DNA of 64,000 bases, from positions 1,448,001 through 1,512,000 of the forward strand of contig OZ037847.1 in assembly GCA_964035575.1 (NCBI GenBank). Direction: 5' to 3'. A program made the position numbers and the translations under genes. Under the pieces are notes generated by a model that ran no database searches, was not told the DNA's origin, and saw nothing but the letters and a program-made list of their open reading frames with translations. Below are positions 41,358 to 54,060 of this stretch, in pieces (within the stretch, counting starts at the first letter, position 1; every line of letters starts with the position of its first letter). This stretch comes from Rhynchopus sp. YZ270_cl-10. Lineage: Eukaryota > Euglenozoa > Diplonemea > Diplonemida > Diplonemidae.

Positions 41358-42049
41358 CCTACCCCCCCCCCGTGCATAAGTCCGACCCCCATGACCCGTG
41401 CATAAGTCCGATGACCCGTGTATAAGTCCGGGCAGATTTGGGATTAGGATCGGACTTATGCACAGGCCGACTTATACACCGCTTTTGTGTACTGGTCGTG
41501 GTGAAAAATTTTTTTGGGGCATTTTCCCGCTCGCGAAGCGAGCGGGGGGGAAAAATTGGGGCGTTTTTCCGCTCGCGAAGCGAGCGCAATTGTATTTTTA
41601 TTGGCGGTGTATTCACCAGGGATCATCTTCGCTTCTCGTGTCAACACGTCATCCTCACAATTCTCAAAGATGTGAACCTGTTACTGCAAAATTGGAAAAC
41701 TTTGCACCCCAAACACCCTCAACAGCCAAAAGGTGCCCCTTGTTGCTGGGAGTTGGTTCTCATGTTTGATACCTGCACAGCAAGCATTCCTCTGAGTCCA
41801 ACGCTGTTTGGCCTGCCTGCGGCGTTGTACCGAAGGTGCACGAAGACAGGGTAAATTTTGCGGTCCCTCATGTGGGTCACTCACACTGAGGTGACGTGCC
41901 ACTGCATGGGTCTGGGTATCTGGGTGCACAAACCGGTGTATAAGTCCGATACCCGTGCATAAGTCCGAAACCCCGTGTATAAGTCCGGAGGCCCTCAGCC
42001 CCCCCAAAAATCGGACTTATACGCAGACTTATGCACGGGGGGGGGTAGG
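41358..42049. mobile_element. Element F: TIR element with GTGYATAAGTCCG subterminal repeats
   Basis: TA on both sides (41356-41357, 42050-42051). The termini are CCTACCCCCCCCCCGTGCAT and its complement. GTGCATAAGTCCGA and GTGTATAAGTCCG recur at least three times inside each end. Two identical palindromes, CGCTCGCGAAGCGAGCG, lie near 41530 and 41571. The centre has coding-like composition (about 41610-41850) but no intact gene. Confidence 0.8.
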
Positions 42050-42835
42050 TACAAAAAAAACTCTCGTTTTTTGAGATTATCAACCCCGTGGAAATGCGCC
42101 AGCATTCGTTCAAGGATACGGGAGTTTTCTCTGTGATAACAGCAAGGTGGTTTGCCCTAGGCATCAAGGGGATGTATGTGCAACGGAATGCATTCGTCTT
42201 TCACGTTTATTTTTTTTTTTATTTTTAGGGCTCGTTTTTTTTTGCATTTCAAGCGCTTCTCTTGAAATTGCATTGCACACCCGAAGACTGTCTCTTTTCA
42301 AGTTGATTTTTTTTCAAGAATGAGTGGTTGCTATTAAACGGTGTAGAGAGTTTATTTAGTCTTCACGAAATATTGATAACATTATTAAATGGACACAGTC
42401 ATAAGGGAAAGTGTTACCTTTTTTTTTTGAGCGAGGCTGTGCATTAAAGAGGGAATTTAAAAAAAAAACGAAAAAAAGCTGGGTCATAAATCGGATGATT
42501 TGTGAATAATTCTTCCATTTTGTTCCTTTTTCTTATTTTCTTTTTTTTTTTTTTTCTCCCCTGCTCACATTATTGGATAGGCAATCAAAGTTAACCTTGT
42601 GTTGCCTGTTGTGTGTGTATATTTTGCCCAACCTCGCCACAAAGAAAAACAAAAAACAAAAGAAAAAAAAAATATGTTTAAACTTATTCCCTCCCGTCTG
42701 CTCTCTTTGGACTTCCCCTTCTTACCACGTTGGGGTTTTCCGATTAATATTGAATCAATTCACTGTGGGTGTTTGTGTTTCACAGCTACCTGCCCCCCAC
42801 CACCCCCCCTGTTCTTTTTGATAACGAATGTGATC

Positions 42836-42870
42836 AAGGTGGCTAAGCATGAGAGGCTTAGGTTCATCTT
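42836..42870 (+). repeat. HPA hairpin, reference copy
   Basis: AAGGTGG, CTAAGC, loop ATGAGAG, GCTTAG, GTT, CATCTT, then ATAAACTTTT and a T-rich tract. The upstream GATAACGAATGTGATC is shared with 62373 and, in part, 51089. Confidence 0.75.
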
Positions 42871-44733
42871 ATAAACTTTTTTTTTCTTTTTTCTTTTTCT
42901 ATTTTTCTTATGAAACTGTTCATCCATTGAACTCTCCTGAGTCTTGGATGTGCTTCGATGGTGTCTTAGAGAGTTTTAGCGATTAAAACCAAACAACAAA
43001 AAAAAAATCATAAAAAACCCATCCAAAAATCCCAAAAAAAAAAATACAACAACAACCAACAGAGGAAATGCAGATGGAGTCAAGGACGACCCCATCCTTC
43101 TATTTTTTAAAATACATCTTCAATCAGTTTAAATTAGTTGCTTCCTTTTTCATCTCTAAATCGGATTCCGATATCAGTAACCCTTCTCTTGAAAAGTCAA
43201 TTCAATGTCTGGGTCCTCCCTTTACCGCGTACATTGTCCTTCACGGTTTTTTGAGGCCCATCAGCAAGACTTCACCCCCTCTTTTTCCTTTGAACGAAGA
43301 GAAATAAAAAAACAGAGCACAAAACAAAAGTAACAAATCTTCAAAAAAAAAAAAAAAAAAAAAAAATAACCCCCCTCTCCCTTGCCACTGCTTCCCATCA
43401 CGCCTTTTCTTACCCGAAGAAAAGACGTCATTTTTTTGTGTTTCGAACGTTTCTTGTGAAAAAAAGATGCAAATTATCTTTCACTTTGTTCTATCACGGC
43501 CCCCATCCCATTTTGATCAAAATTATTTTTGGAATGACATTTTTGGGTTCACAACTCTCAGAGGATTCCTTCGGAAAAAAACAGAAAGTAGGCGTGGGGA
43601 AACCACCCACACTGGATCTGTTTTTTTTTTTTCTTTTCTGTCAACGTGCAAATTGAGAAGATAAATCATTTTTTATTCTCAAATTTATGGTGATTTTTGA
43701 CCTCCTGTAAAGGCTAAGCTGAAGCTTGGTATCATCTGACAAAAAAAATTTCTTTGTTTCTTTTTTTTTAAATAGCGAAGACTGTCTGGCAGCTGAACTC
43801 TCAACAGATTGAAAAAAAAAGGAAAAAGAAAATAAAACAAAAAAAGATGTTATCGAGTATAAGTGCAGATACGTATCAACCGTGCGACTGCAGAAGGGCT
43901 CACCATTAAGCAATAGATCACACACACCCAGCAGTCTTATCTGGGCATTATTTTTTTTAAAATTATTGTTATCGTTGGTATAACCTTTATCATGTCACAA
44001 CACACCAACAAGCCCCCCTGTAATTCCGATATTTTTTTGTATTTTTTTCCCTTCAAACTAAAAATTGGTTTCTTTGTTTCGATACTGTAATGGAGGCTCC
44101 TTAACCATTTTGACAAAAAATTAGGGAGTCTCCAACGTATCATTTTAAAACTTTAGTGTTTTTTGTTTGTTGTTTTTATTTCCACTTCCAATCATATTTT
44201 TTTTTTTTTTAAACAAGAGGTATGTGCACATGGGAGGCATATTCATCTCTCAAGTTTTCTCTCTTTTAAAAAAATATTTTTTTCGAAGAAAAATAATGAG
44301 CATTTTTTTTGACGGGGGGGTTTTTTTTTTGCTCTTCCCGCCTCATACATGTCCCCCGCATGATTTTTCTTAAACATCCACCACTCCCACCCTCTGTAGA
44401 AAGATTGCGAAGTTCAGACCAAAGGGAAAAGTTTTTTTTAAACCTTCTGTTGTGGGTAGTGCTTTCGTCCGGGGGCTGGCATCAGAAGAACCGTTACGTG
44501 GGTCAGTCGGAGGTGGCATCAATAACTACCGTTAAAATCGAATTGATGTGTGTGTTGTGTGTTATTTTCGTTTCTTTTCCAGAAAGACATACCGGGTCAC
44601 GTTCATCTCTCAAAAAATGTTCCTTTTTGTTGCTAAATCACATCATTAGGTTAAAAGCGACATTTTATTGGTATCATCTCAACTGCTATTGACTTTGCGT
44701 CTATCACGCGTATATTTTTTTCTTTTCAAATTT

Positions 44734-44775
44734 TGTTGTACAGAACCCATTCTTGGACAGGGTGATCGTCGATGC
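44734..44775 (+). repeat. HPC repeat, second-hairpin portion
   Basis: TTGTTGTACAGAACCCATTC then TTGGACAGGGTGATCGTCGA. Same flanks as the copy at 40967, with a weaker stem. Confidence 0.5.
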
Positions 44776-45944
44776 TTCGAAAAAAGAAAAAAAGAAAAAA
44801 ACTTGCAATTAGTTCAGAGTTGGAAGGCTTTGACTTACTCCAGTTTTTTTTCTTCTGTCGATCGTGCACCCCCTTCCCTATAGTCTGGATTCATCATGAT
44901 GCACACCATAATAATTACAAAAATGTCAGCAACTTTAAAAAAAAACAAAACAACACACAAACAAGCTCTTCCCAACCCGCTGATTTTTTTTTAAAGCTTT
45001 CCCACAGTGCGAAGAGTGTTTACTTTATATTTTTCTTAACTATGGTGAAAACCAGTTGGTTCATAAAAGAACAACGGTTTTTGTCCTACTGCACTGTAGG
45101 TGAAAGAAGAAGGAAGGCAAATACGGTATTATTTAAAAAAGAAAATATCCGTCTGTTGGTATCCTTCGCCCCCACAAAGCAACAGGTTATCAATAACAAT
45201 AACAACAAAAAATCGTTCGCAATTGTCTTTTAATCGATATTTTCTGTGTGTATTTTTTTTTTGTGAGAAATTGATACCATGTGGTCACGTTGTGATAACA
45301 TTGTGTCCACATGCTTTTGACAGGCTTCTCTCTCTTGCCTGTCATGTGACTAATAATTGTCACAGGTGCATTTGTACCTCCAACCTTTTCTTTGGTGCTC
45401 GTTTCTGTGCAGATATCCATGATTTTCGCTGTCTTTTTTAGGTCTTTTTATTTTTTAGAACGCTATTTTTTGAGCGTTTTTAACGCTTTTCTCATATTTT
45501 TTTATTAAAATCCTCGAAGTAAAAAAAAAACCCTCTCCCCAGCCCAAAAAAGAATGAATCGAAAAAAGAAAGGCCTTTAGAATGAGGCGATTTTTTGTTC
45601 ATAAAAAAAAATTCTTTTTTTCCTCCCCAATTCTTGCCACAGCGTCATCTCTCTTTTCTCTCTTCTCTCTCTTTATTTTCCTCTCTTTTCTCTCAAAGAA
45701 AGTACTCTTTTAAGTGGTTTTCTGCAAATTGGTTAGAATGCCTTGTTTATTGTAAAATAAACCACATTTTTATTTTTTGATTTTATTTGCTTTGAACTGA
45801 AAGTTTATGAATTTAATTTTTTTTAGATGGCAGTTTGCAGTGCAGCTTGCAGTCATCTCGCATACTTTATTATGTTTGATTTAATTTTCAATTCTAACGC
45901 GATTAACGCCTCCAAAAGCATATTCGTCTTTATGATTTATCATG

Positions 45945-46426
45945 GATCGTATCCGGATCCAGATTCCAGGTAATTCCAGAAAAAAAATCCAGGTTTTCCA
46001 GATCTGGAATTTTCTGAGATTGGATTTTTTGTGAACGGGTGTCCCCTTGGGGGGCTGTTTCCTTAAAATCCTTAAAAATAAAAAGAGCACAAAGCACTTT
46101 CAAAGCAAAAAAAAAAAAACATTTTCAACGCCCCCCCTTGGGGGGCTGTTTTGACTTCACTCGATTATCCATAAAGTGGGTTGACTGGTTCTTCTCAAAC
46201 AGTTGGAGCAAGCACAGAAGGAGGGACATACCATACCATGCTAGAAAACAAACAACATGAAGTACCAGATGCGACCAACGTGAACACGCACCAGGCAACA
46301 CTACAGCCACTGATATGTCCCTGGAATTCGTCTGGAATTCACTTGAAATTGACATGGAAAAAACCTGGAATTTTCATGAAAAAATCTGAACCTGGAACCA
46401 CCTGGATCTGGGCCCGGATACGACCC
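45945..46426. mobile_element. Probable TIR element with CTGGAATT subterminal repeats
   Basis: CGTATCCGG (45949-45957) and CCGGATACG (46414-46422) are the core of inverted ends that continue with CCAGAT, CCAGGT and TTCCAG on both sides. CCTGGAATTTTC-like units recur inside the ends. The target duplication is not clear. The middle includes two CCCCTTGGGGGGCTGTTT copies about 90 bp apart. Confidence 0.55.
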
Positions 46427-46982
46427 ACATTATATTTGTTTTAGTTTTAGTTTCTTTTTTTAAAAATTGGCGAACACCAAATCCAACAGGATGCTGTGTT
46501 ATATGCCCCACACACACACACACCCCCCCATTTTCTTCCCTGCTAGAGAAAGAATGAGAGAGAGAGAAGAGAGAAGAGAGAGTTACCGCAGTCGCAGGCT
46601 CTAAGATCTGTCTTGCTTTTTTCCTTCACGTTTTTTTATTTCCCTCTTTTTTTTTTCTAATTTTTAACACAACTTCTCATCATTGACAACACAAAAAAAA
46701 AAAAAAAAAAACGGACACCGTTGGTCGTCCAATCTCAAATTTTTTCACTCTCTTTGCTTTTTCTGAGGTGACTCAGCACGATGTGGCTTGGGTTTTATCT
46801 TACAACTATTTTGTTTTTGTTTTTTTTTACCCCCTTGGAGACTTTACTACCCAAAGTTTTCTGAATCCCAGCCCTCAGGCCCGCTCATTGCACCAGTCTA
46901 TTCACAGTTGCATGCCATATATTTTTTTTTGGGAAAAATATCCCCTCATCCCACCAGAAAAAGCAAAAAAAGGGGGGGAAAT

Positions 46983-47050
46983 CGTGGAGATTGCACAACT
47001 GTGGCAACACAACCGAGGCAACTACACTACTCCAACAATTTATCAAAAAA
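46983..47050 (+). repeat. HPD-related repeat, copy 1 of a near-identical pair
   Basis: GTGGAGATTGCACAACTGTG, GCAACACAACCGAGGCAACT, then ACACTACTCCAACAATTTAT. Virtually identical to 54061-54128. Confidence 0.65.
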
Positions 47051-49012
47051 TAAGAAATACCCTTGATGCTAGCCATACGGTGTCTCTCAATGTGGAATAT
47101 ACCAGATAGCATTTCATTGTATCGTTGTAGCTATTGCTATGCGTGAGGGGGGAAATAAATAATAAAAAAACAGAAAACAGAAAACAAAAAAACCCCCTCT
47201 TTCTTCGGGAAGATGTGCACTTAATGCAGGGGGTGAACAAAAAAACAGCGGAACTCCTTTTATACATCAAATTATATTCACTCTGTGTTTTTTTCCCCCC
47301 ACTGTAACCTACCGAGGTAGCCGTGACACTGAACATACAGGTAGTTTTTTGGTAGCCGCGCCACTGGTACTGCCTCTTTGCTTGGGTTTGTTGTTGTGTT
47401 ACTTTGCGGGGTACCACACTGCGACTGGGCAGGGAGGGGACAGTTTCCCTTTTGCTCTTGGGTGCACAGCCCGCACACCTTCCCCCAAGGTGTGGCAGAG
47501 CAAAACCTTTTGACTCTGGGCTGACGACATGGTAACCGTGGCAGGAAGTTGCATTTTTTCCTCTTTTTTTTTTTTTTCCTTCCAACCACCTCTTGAAGGG
47601 TTGGGGCTTGTATTCATCTTTACTTTTTTTTTAAAGGTCGAAGTTATCAAAACGTTGCCCTATTTTTTAATATTTTCTCCTGTTTCTGCACTCTCAACAC
47701 ACAACGGGGAGGTTTTCCCAAACAACGTCGATATGGGAAGACGTGCACAGAAAAGTCTTTTCTTTTTTCGTTTGGAAACTCAACCACCCTACACATTCTT
47801 AAATATGCGTGTCTGTGCACGGTAAAGCACATTCACCTTTCACGTTCTCTTTTCGTTTTTCACAGATTTTCATGCGAATAAGCCCATTCTTTATTCGATC
47901 GCACTGATTGCACTAAAACCCCCTTTTTTCTTCCGATATATTTTGTGAGGATATCGTAAATTCATCGGTTTCTTCGGGAGAAAACGAGCGTCCACGTGCC
48001 CCAAAATGTATTTGGTTTTTTTTATATTTCCACGACTCCGGTAAAAACTTGATCAAAAAATTCATCCCAAACCCTTTCACTTTTAAAAAATACACCCTTT
48101 TTTGCATCGTTTCCCGGGGTTGCCTTATTCTAACTCACAGTTTAGCGTCCCCCCTTTTTTAACAAAACGAGAGTACACAACGCAAAAAATCTAACAAAAA
48201 AAACTTCACAAAAACCCAAAACACCCCCTTTTTTTTTCAAACCTCTTTTAAGAAGGAAGCTGTGTGAACTGCTTCACCCCCCTTCTCCTTGCGTTTCATG
48301 CCAACAAAACATGTTACAAAACAAAAAAAAAACAAGAGCACAAAGCAAACATAACAAAAACTTCATAAAAACCCATTCAAACACCCTTTCTCCTTCTTTT
48401 CATGATTAAGTGCGTCGTGCGTCTACTAAAGTGTTTTGCACTTCTTTTTCTCTCCCCTCCCAACTTTACTTGCGTTTTTTTTTTTTTTCTCTGCATTCTC
48501 TGCGGTGCCCGAGTCAAAACCACACACACCACTTTATTTTTATACCCCCCACTCGGAAAATCCCACAAAGGTCCAACTGTATTTTTCTGCTTTTTCTTTT
48601 TCTGAATGTCGTTATGTGAAAGGGTTATGTCTTGCGCGAAAGTGAAAATGACGATTTCATACTTTCATTTTTTTTTTTCCTTCTCCAAATTTTAATTTGT
48701 TTGGACACCGTTTGATCGCCCTGAGGCTCATTTATCGTTCAGTGGTATTCCCCACAAAACCCCCTTGAAGGCTTTCCCTCAATAAAATGGACACTTCATT
48801 GATTTATTATCAATGAAGTATTTCCTCCATTTACCCTTTTTTTTTTTGTCAGTCAGGTCCTTTAAGTGGATGCTCATCCCTCCTTTCTTGTGTTTTATTC
48901 AAATGGAAAAAAAAAATAATAAAATGTTCACGGACTTTCGTTGTTGATCTCAAACGACTTCGTAAGTACGGCGGATACGTACTCACTCCTTTGTCTCAAT
49001 ACAATGTTATTT

Positions 49013-49048
<36 letters not shown>

Positions 49049-49054
49049 ATTTTT

Positions 49055-49690
49055 CAGGGTATTAGGGTGAAAATCCAAAATCCCGGAAAAAACTGGTTTT
49101 TCTGGTTTTCTCTCCTGGGCGGCAAAAACTAGTGTTTCTGGCGAAAACCTCCACCGTTGACGGACACAGTCACCCCTTTCGAGTTTTTCGGGGGTGGGGT
49201 CAGTGTCTTATCCAGGAATCCGATTTCAAAATATTTTTCGGCGCTGCTGACCCAGGGTAGACATTGGGAACATAGGGACTGCATTTTTTTTTTGCGGAGC
49301 AAAAAAATAATATAAAATGGCGCCGCAGGCGAAAATTTTTTGAGGGTACGGTGTAAAAATCTAGCTTTTTACACCACAGAGCCACTCAAACGAACCCTTT
49401 TTTACGGAGCAAAAAATGAAAAATGGCCGCAGGCAAAAAAAATTCAAGGAACAGCCATTTCCCAAAGGCACTCCCGTGGTTCAACCACGGTTCTACCAGG
49501 CGGGGAAAAAATGCGGGGAAAAAAATCGAGTCCGCCCTAATCTGGGGACGACATTTACAGAAAGGCCTGGTGAAAAGTGTCGGTTTTTTTTTCCCCTCCA
49601 GATTTCTCTGTTTTTTTTTTTTTTTTTGAAAACCAGTTTTTGGAAAAACTGGTTTTGAAAACCAGTTTTTTTAACCACCCTAATACCCTG
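49055..49690. mobile_element. hAT-like non-autonomous element, 636 bp
   Basis: The ends are CAGGGTATTAGGGTG and its complement. An exact 8-bp duplication, GTATTTTT, flanks it (49047-49054, 49691-49698). Inside each end are AAAACTGGTTTTT/AACCAGTTTTT units. The centre has two diverged copies of a GGAGCAAAAAA...GCCGCAGGC motif and no gene. CAGGG ends with an 8-bp duplication fit the hAT superfamily. Confidence 0.85.
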
Positions 49691-50512
49691 GTATTTTTCA
49701 ACCTGATCCCAAGAGGAATTTTAGGTTGTTCTTCTCTTTCTCTCCTTTCCTTTTCCTTTTTTGTACGCTTTTCTCCTGTACTTTTTTTTTTCTTTATTCT
49801 CCAGTCTTGTCTCCTTGCATCTTACAAAGTTGTATTTTAAAAGGCTCAGACAAATACAAAAAAAAAAACACAGAAGGAACCACATCTCTTTTTCAAAACT
49901 CACTCCTCAGGTTTTTTTTTCTCTTTATTTCTCGAAATCCTTTTTTTCTTTTCTTTTCTATAAATCATATTTGGTGTCTTGCGTCCCTCCTCATAGTTTG
50001 ACAAGGCGTTCAGCTAGGGAAGTGAATAGTATTTTTTTTTCAAATTTTCAAAAATTTCTACGTGATTCGGACCCAAAATGAGTTCCCCCCCGGAATGAAT
50101 TTTTTTTTACCTCAAAAAACAAAAATATGATCAGATGTGTGCACGAGAGACACATTTCATTTTGAAGAATTTTTAGTTCTCCTTTTCCTGTCCTATTCAT
50201 GGACACATAATTGACTTCCCCTTTTGCAAAAAGGTGCTGGGCGTTCGCTTCCTCCCCTCACAATCCAAACTAAAATGCTTTTTTCGGCCAAAAAAAAACA
50301 AAACAAAAGCCAAATCCAGAGAGAACCAACCAATGTGTTTTTTTACCATTATTTTTATTATCCTCTCACAAAAAACAATAAAACCCCAAGGTAAGAGACT
50401 TATGGTCATCTTAAGACAGTTATACATTTTTTTTGGCAGAGGCGTTTAGTGTCTGTCTAAAAAGTGGTTTGTCTGCACGTTATCTACTTCAGTTTTCTTT
50501 CTTCTTCTTCTC

Positions 50513-50547
50513 AAGGTGGCTAAGCACGAGAGGCTTAGGGTCATCTT
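50513..50547 (+). repeat. HPA hairpin
   Basis: AAGGTGG, CTAAGC, loop ACGAGAG, GCTTAG, GGT, CATCTT, then ATAAACTTTTC. It differs from the 42836 copy by only a few bases. Confidence 0.75.
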
Positions 50548-50875
50548 ATAAACTTTTCTTTTTAATGTCTCTGTGCAATAACGTCCTGTAGAGGCGTTTT
50601 CTTGCGCGAATCCATCTAACCTCATGTTGTTTTTATGTGCTTTACTCGCCCCCTTCTCTGCAAAAAAAAAGCAACTCTTATTGAAAACTGGCAACACATT
50701 TGCCGCACATTTATCTTTTCTAGTTTTCTTTGTTTTCAAGCTTTCTCTTTATCTGGTGACTAAGCTCAACGAGGCTCGGTTTCATCTCGTTTTTTTTCTC
50801 TTCTTTTTTCTCTGCGTTGTGCCAATGAAATACCTTACGGCGCCGCCAAAAGGGTTTGCACTTTCGAACATTGCA

Positions 50876-50911
50876 AAGGTGTCTAAAGCAAGAGCTGTTT
50901 AGACACATCTT
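50876..50911 (+). repeat. HPA hairpin, CTAAA variant, preceded by an HPB-like end
   Basis: AAGGTGT, CTAAA, loop GCAAGAGCTG, TTTAG, ACA, CATCTT, then ATATAAACTTTT. CTAAA/TTTAG is a paired change from CTAAGC/GCTTAG. GTGCCAATGAAATACC and GGGTTTGCACTTTC just upstream resemble HPB. Confidence 0.7.
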
Positions 50912-51102
50912 ATATAAACTTTTCTTTTTTTCTCCTCCCTTTTCCCTGGACCAACACCCCCACCACCATAGAGTCGGTTTTGGTATTTTATTTTCATCGT
51001 CACAACTGTCACAGTACTCCGGTGGCGAAAAACCATTCCAGCAATGTCCATGGGGGGAAGGGGGGGTTTTTTTTCAGCTAATGCTGTGCGATAACGGATA
51101 TG

Positions 51103-51137
51103 AAGGTGACATAAGCGAGAGGCTTAGGTGGCATCTT
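51103..51137 (+). repeat. HPA hairpin
   Basis: AAGGTGACA, TAAGC, loop GAGAG, GCTTA, GGTGG, CATCTT. Confidence 0.65.
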
Positions 51138-51697
51138 ATAAAAAAAAAAACTTCTTTTTCTTTATTCGATTTGAGGTTTTCTATATGAGGCTTAGGTCAA
51201 TTAAAAAAAAAACCAATTTTTTTCTCTTTCTTTGGGGGTTCATGAGCATAACACAACGGATACTCTACAATACATCCCAACTACCTTTATTGGGTGCAAT
51301 TGTCCAATAAATTCTGTAACGTGACCTGCTTCACTTCCCCTCTTTCTCTTTGGTGACCAAAGCAATATCAACTTTTAGCTCCCTCTTCTTTCTCTCTATC
51401 CAGTACTATTTTACAAAATGTAGCCTCCTTCTTACCTCTTTTTGCCTCCCTCTTCGGCCAGTGGGTCAGCCTCCTTTTCACTCTGTTTAAAAGCCAAATG
51501 GCAACCTTTTTTTTTCCTCTTCCAATGTGACCAAGCACAAAATCTTAGGGCATCTTATTAATCTTTCTCATGAACAGGACTCAGTTCACCACACAAATTC
51601 TGATTTTGTGTATCCCCTCAATAGGGTCTGTGTTACAAATATCTTCTAAATTGATCCTGTTCCATTTGACGCACATCGACACATCTTTCTAATACAG

Positions 51698-51796
51698 TCC
51701 ACCTGACATTTCCTAAAATTTTTGGTGGAGTTTGGAGGAGGTGGTATTTAAAACCCTCCTCAAACCTTTGCTCAAATTTTAAGCAAAATCAGGTGG
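51698..51796. mobile_element. Short TIR element, CCACCTG family
   Basis: The ends are CCACCTGACATTT and AAAATCAGGTGG; 99 bp. The flanks ACAGT and ACATT agree at four of five bases, a possible worn 5-bp duplication. The interior relates to 35226-35311. Confidence 0.65.
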
Positions 51797-54060
51797 ACAT
51801 TTGACATTATTTAATGTTGTTTTGTTGTTTTTTTCCCCTTTCGTATAGATAAGTGGCTGTCACGAAAAGTGTCAATCTGAGTGGGCGCAGAGTGTTAACC
51901 TATACTGAAGCATTTTCCATAGTTGTTCAATTTTCATTCTCAAGGATGACAGTACAGAGATGCAGCATCATCATCTGACCAAAAAAAAAAAAAATTCTTT
52001 CAGTGTCTGTGACCCTCCGGTGTACGGTAAGGTATTCACACTTTTCAATTTCTCTTTTCGTGCTCCCCCGCACGATACTAAGAGGCTTATTCGTCTTTCA
52101 AAATCTTTTCTATAAATCTGTTGGCCGACATAAAATGCACCCAAGCTTGTTTGAGGTGGGAAAAAAAGGGCCACTATTTTTTTTCTCTCTTCTTCTCTCT
52201 GTCAATTTTGTAATGTTTCTTTTACAAACTTTTTTCTGAAAAGGAGTCTGTCTTATGTATTTGCAAAGACGGCTTCGCTCTTTCAATGTTATCTTGCGAA
52301 TGGATTTTTTTAAGAGCAAATTATGCTCCCGTATATAGTTAAGAGTCAGACAGTGTGCATCACCTTTGTTGAAAAATCGCACAGGGGCGGTAGCGACTTG
52401 ATCGCTGCTATCCTATCTTTCCGTGCGGATATAATAATAAGAGTAAATGCAACCCCGATGCTTTTTGTCAATATTTTCCTCCTCACGCACACTCTGACAA
52501 CAACAAAACAAAAAAATAACATTAATACCACTTCCACCAGTCTTTTTCCTTCTCTCTTTTAACCTCTGTTCGATAATAGATACGTTTTGGGTTTCTTCCC
52601 TTAGCGTATTGTGTTTTGTGATCCGGTGCCTGCGTCCGCAGAGGCGTTTGTACTAAATATTTTTTTTTTAGATGGCTAATCGCGTGCGACTTAGACTCAT
52701 TTCGCAAAATCTTTTTCCTTTGTTTTGTCCGCAATTGCAGAGTTATATCTTTTTGTTGGTCTTAGTTTCCCTCCCCTCGACCTACTGATTAATGTAGTGC
52801 TCCCAGGTGAATTACCTGAAACAATGTAGGCAGCTGGGCAATCATTCATTTAGTCAGTTTTTTTTTTCTTCTTTTTTTGCTTCCGTCGAAGTATTGCTCG
52901 CGCAGTGCCCTGAAGCGAATTTTTTTTTTTTAGAGAGGTAACTCCATCCACATCTTCGGATCATCTCGTCAACCCCTTTTTTTGTGCATCAATAACTATT
53001 AGTTATGAGGTACAAGGAACCAACGAAAAAAATAAAATAAATAAACTGTTCACTGCAGGACCAATAAAAAAGCAAGGACAAAGAAAATGCCAATTTCATG
53101 TTTTCTCACTCTCTCTCTCTCTTTCTTTCTTATACACTTCACCCACCTCCTTTTGTGTTTCTATTCTTCTTCGTTCAAATAATTTGCAAAAAAAAAAAAA
53201 AAAAAAAGAAAAAGAAAAAGAAAAATGTCTGCTAACTAATAGGGGTAATTCTTGCGCAGAATATGGCCCCAATGTGTGTTATGTGTTTCAGAGCAGTTTA
53301 CCTTAGGTATTGTGTGTTAATTTTTAATTAAGTCAAGGATTTACTTACAGTGATTAGCCACAATCAACGCCCTCCCAATACACCCAATGTGTGGATGTGT
53401 GTGCACTAGAGCTTTTTTGCTCATCATTCTTATTTTTCTCTTTTTCTTCCAAAATGTGAGCATGTGGGAGGGTTCGTTCAGCTGTCTTTATTTTCTGTTG
53501 GGACGTAGATTCTTTGTACCTTCACTTTGCAAAAGGATGGCGGGTATTTTCTGTTGCAAAATGTAGAAAGCCACAATGAAAGACGACTTCTCTCTTCAGG
53601 TAAAAACCCTAACAAAAGAATTTAAAAATACCCCCCATCCACATTTCTTGTTGATCTCCTTTTCATTGTGCTGGTTGATTATTTTTAAACTTTGTGTTGT
53701 TATTTTCATATTTCTTGTTCTAGTTGCAAGCAAATTGGGTGATCTTCATCGAACCCGATTCTTTTCGCCTCTTTGTGACTTTGAAACTTAACCTCATTAT
53801 AAACTATTACCGAGGTTCCCTCCCCCAACATACGATTCCACCTTTGAAGCGTTTCGTTGGCGTGTCTGAGTCAAAGAGGCTTTTCACAACCAATTACCCA
53901 AAAAATAACAAAATGTCTGACAATTATTTTTTTGCCGCTTCACACATCGCTTCATTTTGTCGATGCCTTTTCAATACATGAAAAAGGATGACACTGTGAT
54001 CAAAACCAACCTCAAATAGGCGATTGTAGATGCAACAAAAAAAATCTTCTTATCTTGGAC

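Noticed and set aside
42060-42230. Coding-like frame after element F (EIINPVEMRQHSFKDTGV)
   Set aside because: It is short, and its end coincides with an HPA-type hairpin (42171-42200). There is no start, no splice context and no homology that I can see.
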